Of a DNA stretch of 17,842 nt, positions 13,844-17,842 are shown piece after piece. Numbering within the stretch: position 1 is the first letter of the stretch; the number at the start of each line of letters is the position of its first letter. The DNA lies in contig CAKUWM010000024.1 of NCBI GenBank assembly GCA_934699305.1, positions 1-17,842 of the forward strand. The letters run 5' to 3'. The notes under the pieces were generated by a model. That model searched no databases and had not been told where the DNA came from. It worked only from the letters and a program-made list of their open reading frames with translations. The translations under genes and the position numbers were made by a program. This DNA is from an uncultured Saprospiraceae bacterium. GTDB taxonomy: Bacteria > Bacteroidota > Bacteroidia > Chitinophagales > Saprospiraceae.

Positions 13844-15703
13844 TTATTTCTCCAATATTTGGATTTCAACACGTCGATTATATTGATGTTCTTCTTCCGT
13901 ACAGTTAACGCCATCTTTACAACGGTTGCGCAACTGGCTTTCTCCCCTTCCTTCAGTCTCCAACCTATCTTCATTGATACCTTTGGCCATCAAATACTTT
14001 TTTATCTCTAGTGCTCGATTAAGAGAAAGGGTCAGGTTAAACTTGTTATCACCTCTGGAATCGGTATGTGCAATGATTCTGACTCGCATCTCCGGATATT
14101 GATTCATTAAAATCGCCAATTCATTCAGCTCGCGGTCTGTAGCAGGGCGCATGGTTGATTCATTAAAATCAAAATATATATTTTCCAAAATTAGTTTACC
14201 TCCTTTTTTTAGTGGCCTTTTGACGATAGACAAGATCAACTTTGAGAAATTAATATTCACATTTAGGTCGCCTGCAAGTGCATTAACAGGCATTCTCACC
14301 GTGCTAAATTCATTTTTCTTACCAATTATCATACCCGAACAGCCCTGCGGTATGCACAGGTTGAAATATCCTGCACTATCTGAAGTCGCACTGACCTCCG
14401 GCTCACCACAATCATTGACCCATTTTATCTCTGCATTGAACAAATGCTGATTGGTTTCTTGATCGAGCGCAACACCACTCAGAGCGACACATGGCAATGG
14501 AATCAACTTTGCTTGAACCTTTTCGCCGCTCGTAAAAGGCATTTCGAATGGAAAATATTTAGTCGTCGTTATTCGCAACATATAGCTTTCTCCCATTGTC
14601 AATGAAGTCTTCCAAACTCCATTCTTATCCGTCTCTCCATGTTGTAAAGGACTTCCTGCAACTGTTGTAATAATACAAGGAATCCCTTGCAGTCTCTGCA
14701 TCTTTGAGTTGTCCATTACAATGATTTCCTGCTCGGCTATTACCGGTTTTGCCATAGGTAAAGCTTTGAGCAAATATATATCATCCTGACCTTTTCCTCC
14801 GGCACGTGATGACGAGAAAAAGGCATAGCGATTGCCCGGCTCGACCACCAATCCCATATCATCTGCGGTACTATTTACCGGTTGTGATAAATGCATACTA
14901 TTGACAACGTGAGTACCATCCATTTGAGCAATATAGATATCATAACCACCCAATCCGGTAGAACGATTGGCACTAAAAGCCAATAAACCATCTGACAATA
15001 ATGTTGAAAATAATTCATTCCCATCTGTATTCACCTCTGATCCAAGGTTGATCGGCGATGTCCAATTGCCACCTACTTGTTCCATACAATATAAGTCATA
15101 GCCACCATAGCCGCCATACATATTGGAAGAAAAATACAATCTATCTCCGGTTGAATTTAGTGCCGGATGGCAATAATTGACATTCTCGGCAGGCTGAAGC
15201 AACTCAATCGGCTCTGTCCATTGACCATTCACTTTTTCGGAATAAAAGATACTCAGGTTCAAGCGAACCTTCCCATCGGCCTCCTGAACCTTTATGTTTC
15301 GAGTAAAATAAACCTTATTTCCATCTTTGCTGAAACAAAGCGGACCTTCATTATAATCAGAACGGAAGGCATCGAATGGCCTTTCTTCATTCAAACTTCC
15401 ATCTTTGCCTATGCCCGAAATAAATAATTTGAAATACTTCTTTGCCTCGGCACGCGACATACCTGATATACGTCTTCCATTAGCAAGGTAAACAATAGAA
15501 GAATCAAAAATGGCGGGCGAAAACTCCAGTTCAGCTGTATTAATTTTTGATTGATTGATGACCTCATAACGACTCAACTGCCCATTCATAATATCAGTCA
15601 ACACATCAGACACCTGAGCCTGAGACGAATTAATCTGAAATAACGCAAATACCAATCCTAAGAATAGGGTCAATACGCTGTATTTACAATGTTTTTTATA
15701 CAT
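13844..15703 (-). CDS. OmpA-family outer-membrane protein with a PD40/WD40-like propeller, PorE-like
   Basis: Probably a periplasmic or outer-membrane protein that anchors to peptidoglycan and works with the neighbouring T9SS genes. It has 619 residues. A signal peptide covers 1-30 (positively charged start, hydrophobic core, ending SSQAQ). PD40-type propeller repeats cover about 115-312, with repeated forms such as LYFSSN, LLAFSANRS..GGYDIY and YAFFSSSR..GGKGQDDIY. Carboxypeptidase regulatory-like beta domains follow at about 335-400 and 405-485. The OmpA C-terminal domain at about 505-617 has AHTDSRG (D548) and SLNRA (R563), the residues expected to bind diaminopimelate. This order resembles PorE of the type IX system, but I see no lipobox cysteine. 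It lies 8 bases after the PorP/SprF gene, so they are likely cotranscribed. ATG start. Confidence 0.85.
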   Translation of the reverse strand: MYKKHCKYSVLTLFLGLVFALFQINSSQAQVSDVLTDIMNGQLSRYEVINQSKINTAELEFSPAIFDSSIVYLANGRRISGMSRAEAKKYFKLFISGIGKDGSLNEERPFDAFRSDYNEGPLCFSKDGNKVYFTRNIKVQEADGKVRLNLSIFYSEKVNGQWTEPIELLQPAENVNYCHPALNSTGDRLYFSSNMYGGYGGYDLYCMEQVGGNWTSPINLGSEVNTDGNELFSTLLSDGLLAFSANRSTGLGGYDIYIAQMDGTHVVNSMHLSQPVNSTADDMGLVVEPGNRYAFFSSSRAGGKGQDDIYLLKALPMAKPVIAEQEIIVMDNSKMQRLQGIPCIITTVAGSPLQHGETDKNGVWKTSLTMGESYMLRITTTKYFPFEMPFTSGEKVQAKLIPLPCVALSGVALDQETNQHLFNAEIKWVNDCGEPEVSATSDSAGYFNLCIPQGCSGMIIGKKNEFSTVRMPVNALAGDLNVNINFSKLILSIVKRPLKKGGKLILENIYFDFNESTMRPATDRELNELAILMNQYPEMRVRIIAHTDSRGDNKFNLTLSLNRALEIKKYLMAKGINEDRLETEGRGESQLRNRCKDGVNCTEEEHQYNRRVEIQILEK

Positions 15704-15711
15704 AATAAACT

Positions 15712-16806
15712 TTAAAAGAACCTGGGATTTTGCACTTCTACATTATCAACTACCGGCAATGTGTAGCGCAAAAATGCCTCTACGCTACCTTTGCTATACT
15801 TGCCCAATGACCCCAACTGTATATCGTATGCCAATCCAAGAAATAATGGTTCGACCACTTTGAATCCAAATAATACATCAATCGATTCCCCCAATGCGCT
15901 ATGGATACCGCCGGATCGGTATGATACACCGGCATTGAATTTTTTTGCAAAATCCAACATTATATTGGCGTCAACGCTAATAGGGCTATTTTGTGCAAAT
16001 TTTAAATTCACCTGAGGTGTCACGAAAAAATCTTCGGATGCCTCAATAGAATAACCCGACATAACATAAAGGTGTGTTACTTCCCTCGACACCAACAAGT
16101 CATTTTTAAAATCCATCTTTGACCTCAATATCCGAGGTACAGCCAATCCCACATAAAACTGCTGGTCAGAATAATACACACCAAGGCCTACATTGGGCGC
16201 TATAGCTTGAGTATTCTCCACAATCAATGCATTATCGGAAGCAAGATTCTGGTCTGCTTTCAGAGAAGGATTGCTGTAATTGACTCCATAATACCGAAGG
16301 CTCGCCTCCATACCACCACTAATATAGCCATTACCCAATGGAATTCGGTATGCATACATACCACTCAGTGTCCACATCTCTGATATGCCTATGGTACTTC
16401 GTATTAGATTGGCACCCACTCCCACGCGATTGCTAAAGAATGGAAGATTGGCCGAAAGTGCTTGTGTTACCGGCGCCCCTTCAAACCCCATCCACTGATT
16501 GCGATACAGTGCACCAAAAGTCGCAGAAGGCAATGAACCGGCAAAAGCAGGATTAATAGCCAGTTTGTTATACATAAATTGACTATACTGCCTCTCTTGT
16601 TGTGCCATCATTGAATATGTACAAAAGTGCAACAACAACAACAACATCATCATCCAATCTCTCAAGTACAGCCCTTTATGTAAAGTAACTCCGGCTGCTT
16701 TGTGCGACTTAAATCCACTATTTTTACTCCTGTATGTCACCATTTCAGCCTCCCGGGATATCGGCATGATTGGACTATCTATATTTTTAGAAAACATTGC
16801 TTTCAT
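15712..16806 (-). CDS. PorP/SprF family type IX secretion membrane protein
   Basis: An outer-membrane beta-barrel protein of the PorP/SprF family, which in gliding Bacteroidota pairs with type B sorting-domain substrates for secretion or surface attachment. Translated from the first ATG it has 364 residues. The hydrophobic signal segment (MMMLLLLLHFC, 52-62) ends near MMAQ, and the mature part begins QERQYSQFMYNKLAINPAFAGS, the classic family opening. Alternating beta strands run to the C-terminus (LRYTLPVVDNVEVQNPRFF). The 51 polar residues ahead of the signal are unusual. The true start may be ATG at residue 22 or 52 (about 16743 or 16653) rather than 16806. It lies 11 bases after the sorting-domain gene and 8 bases before the OmpA-like gene. 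Confidence 0.9.
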   Translation of the reverse strand: MKAMFSKNIDSPIMPISREAEMVTYRSKNSGFKSHKAAGVTLHKGLYLRDWMMMLLLLLHFCTYSMMAQQERQYSQFMYNKLAINPAFAGSLPSATFGALYRNQWMGFEGAPVTQALSANLPFFSNRVGVGANLIRSTIGISEMWTLSGMYAYRIPLGNGYISGGMEASLRYYGVNYSNPSLKADQNLASDNALIVENTQAIAPNVGLGVYYSDQQFYVGLAVPRILRSKMDFKNDLLVSREVTHLYVMSGYSIEASEDFFVTPQVNLKFAQNSPISVDANIMLDFAKKFNAGVSYRSGGIHSALGESIDVLFGFKVVEPLFLGLAYDIQLGSLGKYSKGSVEAFLRYTLPVVDNVEVQNPRFF

Positions 16807-16817
16807 GATACTTGCCT

Positions 16818-17842
16818 TTACCTTTTGATGATTAAAAATCCTTTCTGAACGGGGCTATGATCTCCCATATCAAAAACGTAGAAATAAGTCCCCGAAGGCA
16901 GATCCGACCCCTTGTACTTTCCATCCCAATCATTGATATATGGCGAAGCCTGATACACCTGACTACCCCATTCATTGAAAATGGTGATGGACGACCTATT
17001 GACTGCCTGCTGTTCAAGACAAGCAATTCTCAGGAAATCATTGACTCCATCTCTATTTGGCGTGATAATATTGGGAACCACACAATCATTTTTACTGTCA
17101 ATATCGATAACCACTTCAGCCTTAGAACACAAGTCCGGACATCCTTCTACACATATTTCATACGTAAACTTATCATAATCACTCACAACAGAAGGCGAAT
17201 AATGCACTGAAACGCCATTCAGAATTTCCACACTGCCAAATTTAGGTTCTCCTGTTATTTTCAAATGAATAGGTGTATTATATGTATCATTTGACAGAAT
17301 ATCCATTTGTATATTGGAACCTGACAAGAATCGATATACATCATTCTGGGCATTCAAATCGCCGGGCACCCATACCACCATGGTATCACGGGAAAAGCTA
17401 AAGCAATTATTATAATCAAGGCTCCATACAAATTCATTCTTACCCTTCTTTAACGACTTTACAATGGTATTCGGATTGGATGGATCGACCACTACAACAT
17501 CCGGATTAAGCGATGTCCACGTTCCTTTTGAGAAAAGGGGAGTCTTTGCCGAAAGGGCCACTTCATCGCCCAAGCATACATAGGCTATATCGCCCGTCTG
17601 AGCAACTTCTTCCGGTGGATAATTCAACTTGATAGCTGCCGGAATACCGGGTACTGAAGGGCATGTGTTCAGCGTTGCAATGGCATAGAAATTATTTATT
17701 CCGTCATTGAGCAGGCTAAAATTGGTTACATTGGCACAAAGACCATTCGTTGGTCCGGCTACCGGAGTTGTCACTGCCGTATTATAAAAAGTATAGCTCG
17801 CATTGGGTGTCGCTGACGATGATGTCACACACAGTGTCAGGA
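16818..17842 (-). CDS. Secreted T9SS substrate with CHU_C-type (type B) C-terminal sorting domain, 5' end cut by the window
   Basis: C-terminal part of a large secreted or surface protein; 340 residues are visible and the frame stays open to the right edge, so the GTG at 17826-17828 is not a credible start. Counting from that codon, a beta-rich region at about 156-243 reads like a cadherin/Ig-like repeat (NDVYRFLSGSNIQMDILSND ... FGSVEI ... YDKFTYEICV). The last 88 residues are the gliding-motility-associated sorting domain: VPNIITPNRDGVNDFLRI (251-268), ITIFNEWGSQVY (281-292), WDGKYKGSDLPSGTYFYVF (301-319) and a final KGFLIIKR. Such type B domains are exported by the type IX system and usually depend on a PorP/SprF partner, which is the next gene, 11 bases downstream. 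Confidence 0.93.
   Translation of the reverse strand, partial: LTLCVTSSSATPNASYTFYNTAVTTPVAGPTNGLCANVTNFSLLNDGINNFYAIATLNTCPSVPGIPAAIKLNYPPEEVAQTGDIAYVCLGDEVALSAKTPLFSKGTWTSLNPDVVVVDPSNPNTIVKSLKKGKNEFVWSLDYNNCFSFSRDTMVVWVPGDLNAQNDVYRFLSGSNIQMDILSNDTYNTPIHLKITGEPKFGSVEILNGVSVHYSPSVVSDYDKFTYEICVEGCPDLCSKAEVVIDIDSKNDCVVPNIITPNRDGVNDFLRIACLEQQAVNRSSITIFNEWGSQVYQASPYINDWDGKYKGSDLPSGTYFYVFDMGDHSPVQKGFLIIKR

Noticed and set aside
17826..17828. GTG as the start of the sorting-domain protein
   Set aside because: The frame stays open to the right edge and the protein shows no signal peptide there, so the gene is simply cut by the window.

Overview
The window looks like a chromosomal segment from a Bacteroidota bacterium, most likely an environmental gliding-type lineage such as the Saprospiria, Chitinophagia or Cytophagia; the class is a guess. 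Three things point there. There are Bacteroidota-type promoters (TTTG ... TAnnTTTG) in front of rpsT and the HU gene. There is a type IX secretion trio of a CHU_C-type sorting domain protein, PorP/SprF and a propeller-OmpA protein. There is also a UpxY-like NusG paralog heading a glycan locus. Shine-Dalgarno sequences are mostly absent.

Layout, left to right. Positions 1-328 carry no gene but hold two tandem-repeat arrays, one of which runs into the rmlA stop codon. Positions 329-12018, all on the minus strand, form an about 11.7 kb glycan-precursor locus that is transcribed from right to left. It begins with a winged-helix/nucleotidyltransferase-like regulator and a NusG/UpxY-like antiterminator. 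A leader with a hairpin and a terminator-like stem plus T9 follows, then ugd, a tviB-type dehydrogenase, rmlB, pseC, a three-domain pseF-pseG-pseH fusion, pseI, pseB and rmlA. Positions 12068-13025 hold housekeeping genes: HU on the minus strand and rpsT on the plus strand, divergent, with a clear terminator after each. Positions 13108-17842, on the minus strand, hold trmB and upstream of it a tightly packed T9SS-related trio whose first gene is cut by the right edge.

How the genes work together. PseB, PseC, PseH, PseG, PseI and PseF are the six steps from UDP-GlcNAc to CMP-pseudaminic acid, and all six are present in four genes. Ugd and the TviB-like enzyme would supply UDP-glucuronic acid and a UDP-N-acetylhexosaminuronic acid. 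RmlA and RmlB make dTDP-4-keto-6-deoxyglucose, but no rmlC or rmlD lies in the window. No glycosyltransferase, flippase or polymerase gene is present, so this is a precursor-supply module whose end product (capsule, O-antigen or glycoprotein glycan) cannot be decided here.

The most unusual points are the PseF-PseG-PseH fusion, its lack of any ATG/GTG/TTG start ahead of the conserved N-terminus (apparently an ATC start overlapping the pseC stop), and a possible attenuation leader between the NusG paralog and the biosynthetic genes. Everything is read by eye and memory of protein families; no searches were run.
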